64,000 bases of DNA from contig JAHECP010000001.1 in NCBI GenBank assembly GCA_024641665.1, positions 1 through 64,000 on the forward strand. The letters run 5' to 3'. The first letter of the stretch is position 1, and every line of letters begins with the position of its first letter. Origin of the DNA: Acidobacteriota bacterium (GTDB lineage: Bacteria; Acidobacteriota; Vicinamibacteria; Vicinamibacterales; JAHECP01). Shown one piece after another: positions 20,399 through 28,817 of this stretch. Under the pieces are notes generated by a model. That model ran no database searches, had not been told where the DNA came from, and worked only from the letters and a program-made list of their open reading frames with translations. Made by a program: the position numbers and the translations under genes.

Positions 20399-21772
20399 AT
20401 GATGCGGTCCATTCTGCTGCTCGCCACGCTGGCAGCCGCCTCGCTCCACGCGCAGGGGCCACCGTCAGGCTCGTCCGGTCAGGCACCCCGGCCCGGGCGC
20501 AGCGACCCGACCTTCACCCAGCCCTCGGTCGCGCCGGGAGTGGACTACACGGTTCCCAGCGAAGCCGAGATCACGGCGGTGCTCGACCGGATTCGCGAGC
20601 ACTTCGTCCGGGCGACGCCGTACCGCATCATCGACACCGCGACCGGCCAGCCGATCCCCGACCTGTCGCGCCCGATCAGGACCGCCGGCATCGACACGCG
20701 CCCGGGCGAGTTCAACGACTGGACGTACTCGATGGGCGTGGTCCTGGCGGGCATGCTGCTCGCGACCGACGTGACCGGCGACACGCGGTTCCAGGACTAC
20801 GCGATCAGGAACTTCGACTTCATCTTCGATCACCTCGACTACTTCCGGCAGCAGGCGAAGGCGTTCGGCCCGCAGCCGCACGGCTATCGGCGCCTGCTCG
20901 AGATGCGCGAGCTCGACGACGGCGGCGCGATCGGCGCGGCGCTCGTCGAGGCGTACGCCAGAAAGCCTGACCCGCGCTACCGGGCGGGCATCGACCTCGT
21001 CGACGAGCACATCTCGCACCGGCAGCTGCGCCTCGAGGACGGCACCCTGGCCCGGCCGCGGCCGCAGCCCGTCTCGCTTTGGGTGGACGACTTCTACATG
21101 AGCATCCCCTTCCTCGCGCAGATGGGGAAGCTGACCGGGGAGCGCAGGTACTTCGACGATGCCGCGAGGCAGGTGATCGGGATGTCGGCGCGGCTGTTCG
21201 ACCCGTCCAGGGGGCTGTACGACCATTCCTGGTTCGCGAACACGGATCCGGACCCGCACTTCTACTGGGGCCGGGGGGCCGGCTGGGCGCTCATGGCGAT
21301 GGCCCAGCTCCTGAGCGTGATGCCCGAGGACCATCCGGACCGCGCGGCCGTGCTCGACCAGTTCAGGCGCGCGGTGCAGGGCGTCGCCGCCGTCCAGGGC
21401 AGCCAGGGCTTCTGGCATCAGCTGCTCGACAAGGTGGACAGCTACCTCGAGACCTCCGCGACGGCCATGTTCACCTTCGCCATCGCGCGCGGCGTCAACC
21501 GGGGCTGGCTGGCGCCGACCTACGCGCCCCTCGCGCAGACCGGCTGGCGGGCCGTCGAGTCGCGCGTCCGTGCGGACGGCCAGATCGAGGGCATCTGTGT
21601 CGGGACGACCGCGGCCTACGACGCGGTCTACTACTACAATCGCCCGACCGATCCCGGCGCCATGCAGGGGTACGGCCCCACCCTGATGGCCGGCGCCGAG
21701 GTGATCGTGATGCTGCGCACCTTCGACATCCAGCGGATCAACAACACGTACCACTACCGGGCGAAGAAATGA
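20399..21772 (+). CDS. Secreted GH105 unsaturated galacturonyl hydrolase
   Basis: A signal peptide (SILLLATLAAASLHAQG) precedes an (alpha/alpha)6 barrel of the GH105/GH88 class, 457 residues in total. The catalytic-type aspartate lies in WVDDFYMSIPFLAQMG; HFYWGRGAGWALMAMAQLL and GYGPTLMAGAEV are further family markers. It would remove the 4,5-unsaturated uronate left by pectate or rhamnogalacturonan lyases, feeding KduI. The first of two adjacent ATG codons follows GGGAGGGG closely; the second (20402) is equally possible. The stop overlaps the next start (ATGA), beginning a run of coupled genes up to the transporter. Confidence 0.9.
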   Translation: MMRSILLLATLAAASLHAQGPPSGSSGQAPRPGRSDPTFTQPSVAPGVDYTVPSEAEITAVLDRIREHFVRATPYRIIDTATGQPIPDLSRPIRTAGIDTRPGEFNDWTYSMGVVLAGMLLATDVTGDTRFQDYAIRNFDFIFDHLDYFRQQAKAFGPQPHGYRRLLEMRELDDGGAIGAALVEAYARKPDPRYRAGIDLVDEHISHRQLRLEDGTLARPRPQPVSLWVDDFYMSIPFLAQMGKLTGERRYFDDAARQVIGMSARLFDPSRGLYDHSWFANTDPDPHFYWGRGAGWALMAMAQLLSVMPEDHPDRAAVLDQFRRAVQGVAAVQGSQGFWHQLLDKVDSYLETSATAMFTFAIARGVNRGWLAPTYAPLAQTGWRAVESRVRADGQIEGICVGTTAAYDAVYYYNRPTDPGAMQGYGPTLMAGAEVIVMLRTFDIQRINNTYHYRAKK

Positions 21773-22968
21773 GCACGCAACGCACGCGGACCGCATGCAG
21801 AACGGGCACGGCAGACGGCTGGCGACCGGCGGCGCTCGGGCTGCTCCTGCTGGCGGCGGCGCCGGCGGCGGCGCCGCAGGGCGCGACGGTCACGGCCCGG
21901 AACCCCATCGCCCTCGCGCGCCCGGGCGAGACGATCGTCCTCACCGCGTCGCAGATCCGCCAGGCGCTCGCCGTGGACGACCTGCGCACGGTGCACGTCC
22001 GCGACGGCGCCGGGCAGGAGATCCTCGCCCAGGCGATCGACACCGACGACGACGGCACGTTCGAGGAGCTGGTGTTCCAGGCGGACTTCGCGCCGTCCGA
22101 GACGCGCGCCTTCGCGCTCGCCGCGGGCGAGCCGCGCGTCTACACGCGCGAGCAGTTCCGCGCCTACGGCCGGTTCGTGCGCGAGCGCCGCGACGACTTC
22201 GTGTGGGAGAACGATCGCGTGGCGCACCGCATGTACGGCGCGGCGCTCGAGACCTGGGCGCAGGAGCCGCTCATCAGCAGCGCCGTCGATATCTGGTTCA
22301 AGCGCACGCGGCGCCTGGTGGCGAACGACTGGTACATGGTGGACGACTACCACCGCGATCACGGCGAGGGCGCCGACATGTACTCCGCCGGGCGGAGCCG
22401 CGGCTGCGGCGGGAGCGGAATCTGGGCCGGCGGCCGGCTGTACCCGTCGGCGAACTTCCTCAACTCGCGCGTGCTGGCCAACGGGCCGATCCGCGTGGTG
22501 TTCGAGCTGACCTACGGGACGTGGGACGCGGGCGGCACGCCGGTCTCGGAGACCAAGCGCATCACGCTCGATGCCGGCTCGAACATGAGCCGGTTCGAGA
22601 GCGCCTACCGCACGCCGAGGCCGGCCGCGCTCGTGCAGGCCGTCGGCATCAAGAAGAACCCCGGCGCGGTTCCGACCACGAGCAGGGACCGCGGGGTGCT
22701 CGGCACGTGGGAGCCGAACAAGACCGACGGCAGTGAATTCGGGTGCGCGGTCGTGATGGACCCCGCACTCGTGGTCGACTTCCCGCAGGACGACCTGAAC
22801 TACCTGGTGGCGGCGAAGGTGCCGGCGGGATCGCCGGCGGCCTATTACGCCGGGTTCGGGTGGACCCGGAGCGGCGATTTTGCGGGCAGCGTCGACTGGG
22901 AGCACTACGTTCAGGAGTTCACCCGTCGGCTGGGTGCGCCGATCGAGATCTCGGTGGTGCCGCGCTAG
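21769..22968 (+). CDS. DUF4861-type secreted protein
   Basis: A 399-residue exported protein with an alanine-rich signal region (AALGLLLLAAAPAAAPQG). The body matches the DUF4861 family as I know it: beta-rich, with VTARNPIALARPGETIVL, WENDRVAHRMYGAALE, WYMVDDYHRDHGEGADMY and SRGCGGSGIWAGGRLYPS. No enzyme activity is established to my knowledge. Conserved Tyr, His, Asp and Glu residues in the central segments could form an active site. It is translationally coupled to the GH105 gene and lies before the hexuronate regulator, so a role on pectin oligosaccharides (lyase, hydrolase or binding) is likely but unproven. Confidence 0.75.
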   Translation: MSTQRTRTACRTGTADGWRPAALGLLLLAAAPAAAPQGATVTARNPIALARPGETIVLTASQIRQALAVDDLRTVHVRDGAGQEILAQAIDTDDDGTFEELVFQADFAPSETRAFALAAGEPRVYTREQFRAYGRFVRERRDDFVWENDRVAHRMYGAALETWAQEPLISSAVDIWFKRTRRLVANDWYMVDDYHRDHGEGADMYSAGRSRGCGGSGIWAGGRLYPSANFLNSRVLANGPIRVVFELTYGTWDAGGTPVSETKRITLDAGSNMSRFESAYRTPRPAALVQAVGIKKNPGAVPTTSRDRGVLGTWEPNKTDGSEFGCAVVMDPALVVDFPQDDLNYLVAAKVPAGSPAAYYAGFGWTRSGDFAGSVDWEHYVQEFTRRLGAPIEISVVPR

Positions 22969-23019
22969 CTGGATCGCGCGGGGGGGGACGACAGACGAGG
23001 CAGGAGGGCGAGGCGGAAG

Positions 23020-23820
23020 ATGGCGAATCCCGGTTCGGAACAGCAGGTGGGCAGGGCGGCGGAGGGCAGCACGGAACAGGTCGTGAGCTTCGTGCGGGCA
23101 CTGATCGAGCGGGGGCAGCTCAGGCAAGGCGATCGGCTGCCCGCCGAACGGGACCTCGCGGTCAAGATCGGCGTCAGCCGGCCGACGGTCCGCGCCGGCC
23201 TGCGGGCGCTCGCGGCGATGGGCGTCGTGCAGTCGCGGCACGGGTCGGGCACGTACATCCCCAAGGGCCCGCCGATGCTGGGAAGCGAGCCCCTGAGCTT
23301 CCTCGCGGCCCTGCACGGCTTCACGCGCGAGGAGATGTACGAGGCGCGGCGCATCCTCGAGGTCGGCGCGGCGGCGCTGGCGGCCGAGCGGGCGACGCAC
23401 GAGCAGCTGGCGGCGATCTCGGAGGAGGTGGCCAGCCTGTTCGCCTCGATGGACGACCCGGTCCTGTTCCTGGTGCACGACATCAACTTCCACCGGGCCG
23501 TGGCGGCGGCGTCCGGCAATCCGATCATCGCCTCGCTCGTGGAGATGGTGGCGGCGCTCTACTACGAGCGGCGGCGCGAGACCGCGATGCGCGCCTCGGA
23601 TCGCAACCTGCGCGACGCCGCGCAGATGCACCGCCGCGTGTATCAGGCCATCCGCGCGCGCGAGCCGGAGGCGGCGCGTGCCGCCATGAACGAGCACCTG
23701 CTGCACTCGAGCGCGTTCCAGGCCGAGGAGGCCGGCGAGACGGTCGCCGCCAACCCGGGTCCGCCGCCGGCGCGGACGCCGCCGGCGGCCCGCGCGCGGC
23801 GCCGCCGCGGAAAGGAATGA
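23020..23820 (+). CDS. FadR-subfamily GntR regulator, ExuR/UxuR-like
   Basis: A 266-residue transcription factor. The winged helix (about 20-85) contains GDRLPAERDLAVKIGVSRPT and HGSGTYIPKG. The FCD ligand domain (about 105-235) has the metal-site residues Asp and His of DINFHRAV, a further His in DAAQMHRRVYQAI and one in MNEHLLHS. Proteins of this kind bind hexuronates or related acids and release TGGT-N3-ACCA operators, which occur at kduI and before the GH105 gene. The C-terminal 30 residues are a Pro/Ala/Arg-rich tail of unknown use. The stop overlaps the transporter start (ATGA). Confidence 0.88.
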   Translation: MANPGSEQQVGRAAEGSTEQVVSFVRALIERGQLRQGDRLPAERDLAVKIGVSRPTVRAGLRALAAMGVVQSRHGSGTYIPKGPPMLGSEPLSFLAALHGFTREEMYEARRILEVGAAALAAERATHEQLAAISEEVASLFASMDDPVLFLVHDINFHRAVAAASGNPIIASLVEMVAALYYERRRETAMRASDRNLRDAAQMHRRVYQAIRAREPEAARAAMNEHLLHSSAFQAEEAGETVAANPGPPPARTPPAARARRRRGKE

Positions 23821-25157
23821 CGCAGGCCATGAGCCCGGACAGCCCCGTGTCGGCGCGCGTCGGCTACTACCGGTGGACGATCTGCGCGCTGCTGTTCTTC
23901 GCGGCGACGGTCAACTACGTGGATCGCCAGGTGATCGGCATCCTCAAGCCGACGCTGCAGCACCAGTTCGGCTGGAGCGAGATCGACTACGCCGACATCA
24001 TCTTCGCCTTCCAGCTCGCCTACGCGGTGGGCTTCGTGCTGGCCGGGCGGATGGTGGATCGGCTCGGCACGAGGCTCGGCTTCGCCCTGGCGATCGTGCT
24101 CTGGAGCCTCGCCGCCTGCGCTCACGCCTACGCGCTCTGGTTCGGGTCTGCGGTGGCCGCGCTCCTGCGGGTCTTCGGGCTCGTCTACTCGGTGTCGGTC
24201 GCCGGCTTCATCGCGGCCCGCTTCGCGCTGGGGCTCGGTGAGTCGGCCAGCTTCCCGGCGTCGATCAAGAGTGTCGCCGAGTGGTTCCCGAAGCGCGAGC
24301 GCGCGCTCGCCACCGGCGTCTTCAACTCCGGCACCAACATCGGCGCGCTGGTGTCCCCGGTCGCCGTGCCGTGGATCACCTACACGCTCGGCTGGTACTG
24401 GGCCTTCCTGGCGACCGGCCTGCTCGGCTTCCTGTGGCTCCTCTTCTGGTGGCCGATGTACGGCCATCCCGACCGCCACGCGCGCGTGAGCGCCGCCGAG
24501 CTGGCCTACATCCGCAGCGATCCGCCGGACCCGCCGGCGCGCGTCCCGCTCCGGACGTTGATGCCGCACCGGCAGACCTGGGCGTTCGCGATCGCGAAGT
24601 TCCTGACCGACCCGATCTGGTGGCTGTACCTCTTCTGGATCCCGGACTTCTTCAGCCGCAACTACGGGCTCGACCTGAAGACCATCGGCCTGCCGATCTT
24701 CGTCATCTACTGGGTCGCCAGCGCCGGGAGCATCGGCGGCGGCTGGCTGTCGTCGGCGCTGATCAAGCGCGGATGGAGCGTGAACGCCGGGCGGAAGACC
24801 GCGATGCTGGCGTGCGCGCTCGCGGTCGTGCCGATCGTCGCGGCGTCGCACGCCCAGAACCTGTGGCTGGCGGTGGCGCTGGTCAGCCTGGCGGCGGCCG
24901 CCCACCAGGGCTGGTCGGCCAACCTGTTCACGCTCGTATCCGACACGTTTCCGCGCAAGGCGGTCGCGTCGGTCGTGGGGGTCGGCGGCATGGCCGGCGC
25001 CATCGGGGGGATGCTCATCGCGAAGCTCACCGGCTACATCCTCCAGGCCACTGGCAGCTACATGCCGGTGTTCCTGATCGCCGGCACGGCGTATCTCGTG
25101 TCGCTGGCGATCGTGCACGCGCTGGCGCCGAGGCTGGAGCCCGCGAGGCTCGACTGA
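23817..25157 (+). CDS. exuT: MFS hexuronate transporter, ExuT-like
   Basis: An inner-membrane major facilitator of 446 residues with about 12 hydrophobic segments, of the anion:cation symporter (ExuT/GudP) type. Markers are FAATVNYVDRQVIGIL in helix 1, DRLGTRLGF in the first loop, GLGESASFPASIKSVAEWFP in helices 4-5, and LVSDTFPRKAVASVVG later. It should import galacturonate or glucuronate. The start overlaps the regulator stop; an alternative ATG at 23829 has better spacing from AAAGGA. The next gene starts 2 nt beyond its stop codon. Confidence 0.88.
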   Translation: MTQAMSPDSPVSARVGYYRWTICALLFFAATVNYVDRQVIGILKPTLQHQFGWSEIDYADIIFAFQLAYAVGFVLAGRMVDRLGTRLGFALAIVLWSLAACAHAYALWFGSAVAALLRVFGLVYSVSVAGFIAARFALGLGESASFPASIKSVAEWFPKRERALATGVFNSGTNIGALVSPVAVPWITYTLGWYWAFLATGLLGFLWLLFWWPMYGHPDRHARVSAAELAYIRSDPPDPPARVPLRTLMPHRQTWAFAIAKFLTDPIWWLYLFWIPDFFSRNYGLDLKTIGLPIFVIYWVASAGSIGGGWLSSALIKRGWSVNAGRKTAMLACALAVVPIVAASHAQNLWLAVALVSLAAAAHQGWSANLFTLVSDTFPRKAVASVVGVGGMAGAIGGMLIAKLTGYILQATGSYMPVFLIAGTAYLVSLAIVHALAPRLEPARLD

Positions 25158-25158
25158 C

Positions 25159-25992
25159 ATGGACCTGACATCGCTCAGCCGGCAGTACGACCTCTCGGGG
25201 CGCACGATCGTGATCACCGGCGCGACGGGCGTGCTCGGCGGCGAGATCTCGTGCGCGCTGGCCGGCTGCCGCGCCAACGTCGCGATGCTCGACCGCAATC
25301 TCGACCCGGGCAAGGGCCTGCTCGAGCTGATGGGACCCGAGGCGGCGAGTCACGCGGTGCTCGTCGCCGGCGACGTGCTCGACGCCGACAGCCTGCGTCG
25401 GGCCGCGGACGCCGTGATCGACCGGTTCGGCCGGATCGACGGCCTCGTCAACGCCGCCGGCGGAAACAGGCCGGAGGCGACGACGGGCCCGGACCGGACG
25501 TTCTTCGATCTGCCGGCCGACGCCCTGCGCTGGGTGTTCGACCTCAACCTGCTCGGCACGATCCTGCCGTGCCAGATCGTCGGGAGGCGGATGGCCGAGC
25601 AGGGCGAGGGCGTGGTGCTGAACATCTCGTCGATGAACGCGTTCCGGCCGCTCACGCGGATTCCGGCGTACTCGGCGGCGAAGGCCGCCGTCAGCAACTT
25701 CACCGGCTGGCTGGCCGTGCACATGGCGCAGGAGTACTCGCCGCGCATCCGCGTGAACGCGATCGCCCCGGGCTTCTTCCTGACCCGACAGAACCGGTTC
25801 CTGCTCACCGACGAGACCGGCGGCCTCACGCCGCGTGGGCAGACGATCATGGCGCACACGCCGATGGGACGGTTCGGCGAGCCCGAGGACCTCTTCGGGG
25901 CGGTCCTGTGGCTGCTCTCGCCGGCCTCGGCGTTCGTGACCGGCATCGTCGTGCCGGTCGATGGAGGGTTCTCCGCGTACAGCGGAGTGTAG
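25159..25992 (+). CDS. uxuB: SDR-type fructuronate reductase / mannonate oxidoreductase
   Basis: A 277-residue short-chain dehydrogenase with TGATGVLGG for nucleotide binding, NAAGGNRPEATTG, catalytic Ser in LNISSMNAF, and YSAAK. The NAAGGN motif and the length match the SDR enzymes that replace the classical UxuB and reduce D-fructuronate to D-mannonate. The place between the hexuronate transporter and UxaE supports this. Substrate is inferred from context and motif; another keto-acid reductase is possible. Confidence 0.8.
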   Translation: MDLTSLSRQYDLSGRTIVITGATGVLGGEISCALAGCRANVAMLDRNLDPGKGLLELMGPEAASHAVLVAGDVLDADSLRRAADAVIDRFGRIDGLVNAAGGNRPEATTGPDRTFFDLPADALRWVFDLNLLGTILPCQIVGRRMAEQGEGVVLNISSMNAFRPLTRIPAYSAAKAAVSNFTGWLAVHMAQEYSPRIRVNAIAPGFFLTRQNRFLLTDETGGLTPRGQTIMAHTPMGRFGEPEDLFGAVLWLLSPASAFVTGIVVPVDGGFSAYSGV

Positions 25993-26030
25993 GCGCACCG
26001 CGCGACCTGCGCCTGCGGAGGACCGCGATC

Positions 26031-27542
26031 ATGCACGCGTTCAGCGATCTTCAGCTCAGTCTTCTGCCGCGATCCCTCGCGACGTCGGGGTCGGCCGAGT
26101 GGGGCCTGGCCCGCGACGAGCGCGGGACCCGGCTCGTCGTGCTGGCGCCCCGCGGCTCGACCCTGCTCGCCGACCTCGAGGGCGAGCGCAGCGAACACGC
26201 CGGCCGCACGCTCGTCGTCGGGCCCGCCAGCGCGGCGAACGCGCGGGTCCTGCGCCGGGAGCTCGCGTGGCTGGTGCCACGGCCCATCGGGCTTCGAACG
26301 TCGATCGGCCTGGGCGATCGCCTGGGCCTGGCGACGCCGGGTCAGGTCCGGGCCGTGCGGGCCGCGGGTCCGGACCTGGCGCCCATCTTCGCGCAACAGT
26401 CGATCCGCGAGATGGCGCGCACGGGCCGCACGCCGCAGCAGATCATGGACGCCGCAACGTGGGGTGTCTTCGAGGAGGGCTGGCAGGCGGGGGTGGGCGC
26501 CGACGGCGACCACCTCAAGGAGCCGGCCGACATCGATCGATGCCTGGCGGCGGGCTTCACCCTCTTCACGTTCGACCCGGGGGCGTTCGTCGCGGCCGGG
26601 GTGGGGACCGCCTCGCGGGCCGACGTCGAGGCGAGGCTCGCGGCGCTGCCGTGGCGCGCCCTCGACGACACGTTCGACGCGCTGAAGATGCGCTACCTCG
26701 GGCGGCGGATCGACCTCGAGGGGCTCGCCGTGACGTTCGACGAGGAGTCGCTGGCGCGCGCGGCCGCGAAGTACGGCGGCGCCGTGGCGCACGTCAGCTC
26801 GATGTACCGGCATCTGGCGCGGGGGGCCGCGGGCCGGCCGTTCGAGGTCGAGGTGTCGGTCGACGAGACCGACGATCCCACCAGCCACGCGGAGCACGTG
26901 TACGTGGCGCGCGAGCTACGGCGCCTGGGGGTCTCCTGGGTGAGCCTCGCGCCCCGTTTCGTCGGCCGGTTCGAGAAGGGCGTCGACTACATCGGCGATC
27001 CGCGGGCGTTCGAGGCCGACGTCGCCGGGCACGCCGCCATCGCGCGGGCGCTCGGGCCCTACAAGCTGAGCCTGCACTCCGGGTCGGACAAGTTCAGCGT
27101 CTACGAGATCGTGGCGGCCGAGGCGCGCGGGCTCGTGCACGTCAAGACCGCGGGAACGAGCTACCTCGAGGCCCTGCGCGCCGTCGCGACCGTCGACCCC
27201 GACCTGTTCTGCGAGATCTACGTCCTCGCGCGCGAGCGGTACGAGGTCGACCGCGCCAGCTACCACGTGTCCGCGCGGCTCGATCGGGCGCCCGAGCCCG
27301 GCGCCCTCCGGGGCGCGCGGCTCCGCGCGCTGCTCGACGAGTTCGACGCGCGGCAGATCCTGCACGTCACGTTCGGCTCGGTCCTGGGGGCCGAGGCCGA
27401 CGGCGGGCGGCCGGACCTGGCGCGGCGGCTGTTCGGCGCGCTGCGGGCGCATCCCGAGGCGTACGCCGCCACGCTCGAGTCGCACCTGGCCCGCCACATC
27501 GCCCCGTTTCACCACAGCGATGTTCGCACCGCTGCGTCGTGA
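26031..27542 (+). CDS. uxaE: Tagaturonate epimerase UxaE
   Basis: A 503-residue protein of the UxaE family, which interconverts D-tagaturonate and D-fructuronate, merging the galacturonate and glucuronate branches. Family-like segments include FAQQSIREMARTGRTPQQIM, HVSSMYRHLA, VEVSVDETDDPTSHAEHVY, SLHSGSDKFSVYEIV and VKTAGTSYLEALR. Several histidines, glutamates and aspartates in these stretches would bind the metal. GGAGG sits 8 nt before the ATG. It follows the SDR gene by 38 nt. Confidence 0.9.
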   Translation: MHAFSDLQLSLLPRSLATSGSAEWGLARDERGTRLVVLAPRGSTLLADLEGERSEHAGRTLVVGPASAANARVLRRELAWLVPRPIGLRTSIGLGDRLGLATPGQVRAVRAAGPDLAPIFAQQSIREMARTGRTPQQIMDAATWGVFEEGWQAGVGADGDHLKEPADIDRCLAAGFTLFTFDPGAFVAAGVGTASRADVEARLAALPWRALDDTFDALKMRYLGRRIDLEGLAVTFDEESLARAAAKYGGAVAHVSSMYRHLARGAAGRPFEVEVSVDETDDPTSHAEHVYVARELRRLGVSWVSLAPRFVGRFEKGVDYIGDPRAFEADVAGHAAIARALGPYKLSLHSGSDKFSVYEIVAAEARGLVHVKTAGTSYLEALRAVATVDPDLFCEIYVLARERYEVDRASYHVSARLDRAPEPGALRGARLRALLDEFDARQILHVTFGSVLGAEADGGRPDLARRLFGALRAHPEAYAATLESHLARHIAPFHHSDVRTAAS

Positions 27543-27563
27543 GCGTGCACGGTACCTTTCACG

Positions 27564-28814
27564 ATGGCCGCCGAGACCTCCGCCACCCGCCTCCTGACCC
27601 CCGCCGATGCGCGTCGCATCGTCCGGGCGGCGCTGGATCCGCTCGCGCTCGACGGCCGGCGCATCCTCGTGATCATCCCGGACGGCACGCGGACGATGCC
27701 GATGCCGATGATGTTCGAGGCGCTGGAGGACGCGCTGGGGCCGCGTGCGGCCGCGCTGGACTATCTGGTTGCGCTCGGGACGCACCAGCCGGTGAGCGAC
27801 CCGCAGCTCTCCCGTCTGGTCGGCCGGCCCGTCGCGGCCGGGCGGACCGGGCGCTCGCGCATCTTCAACCACCGGTGGCACGATCCCGCGACCTTCGTGG
27901 CGCTGGGGACGATCGGCGCCGCCGAGATCGGGGCCCTGACGGGCGGCCGCTTCGCGCGCGACGTCGAGGTGTCGCTGAACCGCCTGGTGCTCGACTACGA
28001 CCACCTGGTCATCTGCGGGCCCGTGTTCCCGCACGAGGTCGCGGGGTTCTCGGGCGGCCACAAGTACTTCTTCCCCGGCATCGCGGGGCCGGGCATCATC
28101 GACTTCACGCACTGGCTGGGCGCCGTGATCACGAGCGCCGAGATCATCGGCACGCGGGACACGCCCGTCCGCGCCGTGATCGAGCGCGCGGCCGCGATGG
28201 TCGACCGCCCGACGACCGGCCTCTGTCTCGTCGTCACGCACGACGGGCTCGCGGGGCTGTACGCGGGACCCGTGCGCGAGGCGTGGGAGCAGGCGGCCGC
28301 GCTCTCGGCGCGGACGCACGTCGTCTACCTGGAGCGGCCGGTCCGGCGGGTGCTGTCGATCATGCCGGAGATGTACGACGATCTCTGGACGGCGGCCAAG
28401 GGCATGTACAAGCTCGAGCCGGTCGTGGCCGACGGCGGGGAGGTGGTGATCTTCGCGCCGCACCTCACCGAGGTCAGCTACACGCACGGCGCGGTCATCG
28501 ACGAGATCGGCTACCACTGCCGCGACTACTTCCTCGCGCAGTGGGAGCGCTTCCGGCACCATCCGGGCGGCGTGCTCGCGCACTCGACGCACGTCAAGGG
28601 CGCGGGGCGTTACGACGCCGCCACCGGCGTCGAGACGCCGCGGATCGCGGTCACGCTCGCGACGGGCATCCCGGAGGCGCGCTGCCGTCGGATCAACCTC
28701 GGCTATCTCGACCCCGCCTCCGTCCGGCCGGCCGAGTGGGAAGCACGCGAGGGGGACGGGGTGCTCGTGGTCAGGCGGGCGGGCGAGATGCTGTACAGGC
28801 TGAAGCAGGGGTGA
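27564..28814 (+). CDS. LarA-superfamily nickel-pincer racemase/epimerase
   Basis: A 416-residue LarA-type protein. Features of the family are IIPDGTRTMP (DxTR near residue 40), GTHQPVS with the first active-site histidine, and HEVAGFSGGHKYFFPG. The last has the second histidine and the lysine that covalently holds the nickel-pincer nucleotide in lactate racemase. Family members invert the hydroxyl carbon next to a carboxylate; as I recall, one group is D-gluconate 2-epimerase. D-mannonate, the product of the SDR encoded just upstream, is the C2 epimer of D-gluconate. I therefore infer a mannonate/gluconate epimerase. It would need the LarB/C/E cofactor genes, which are not in the window. UxaC starts 3 nt after it. 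Confidence 0.8.
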   Translation: MAAETSATRLLTPADARRIVRAALDPLALDGRRILVIIPDGTRTMPMPMMFEALEDALGPRAAALDYLVALGTHQPVSDPQLSRLVGRPVAAGRTGRSRIFNHRWHDPATFVALGTIGAAEIGALTGGRFARDVEVSLNRLVLDYDHLVICGPVFPHEVAGFSGGHKYFFPGIAGPGIIDFTHWLGAVITSAEIIGTRDTPVRAVIERAAAMVDRPTTGLCLVVTHDGLAGLYAGPVREAWEQAAALSARTHVVYLERPVRRVLSIMPEMYDDLWTAAKGMYKLEPVVADGGEVVIFAPHLTEVSYTHGAVIDEIGYHCRDYFLAQWERFRHHPGGVLAHSTHVKGAGRYDAATGVETPRIAVTLATGIPEARCRRINLGYLDPASVRPAEWEAREGDGVLVVRRAGEMLYRLKQG

Positions 28815-28817
28815 CCC

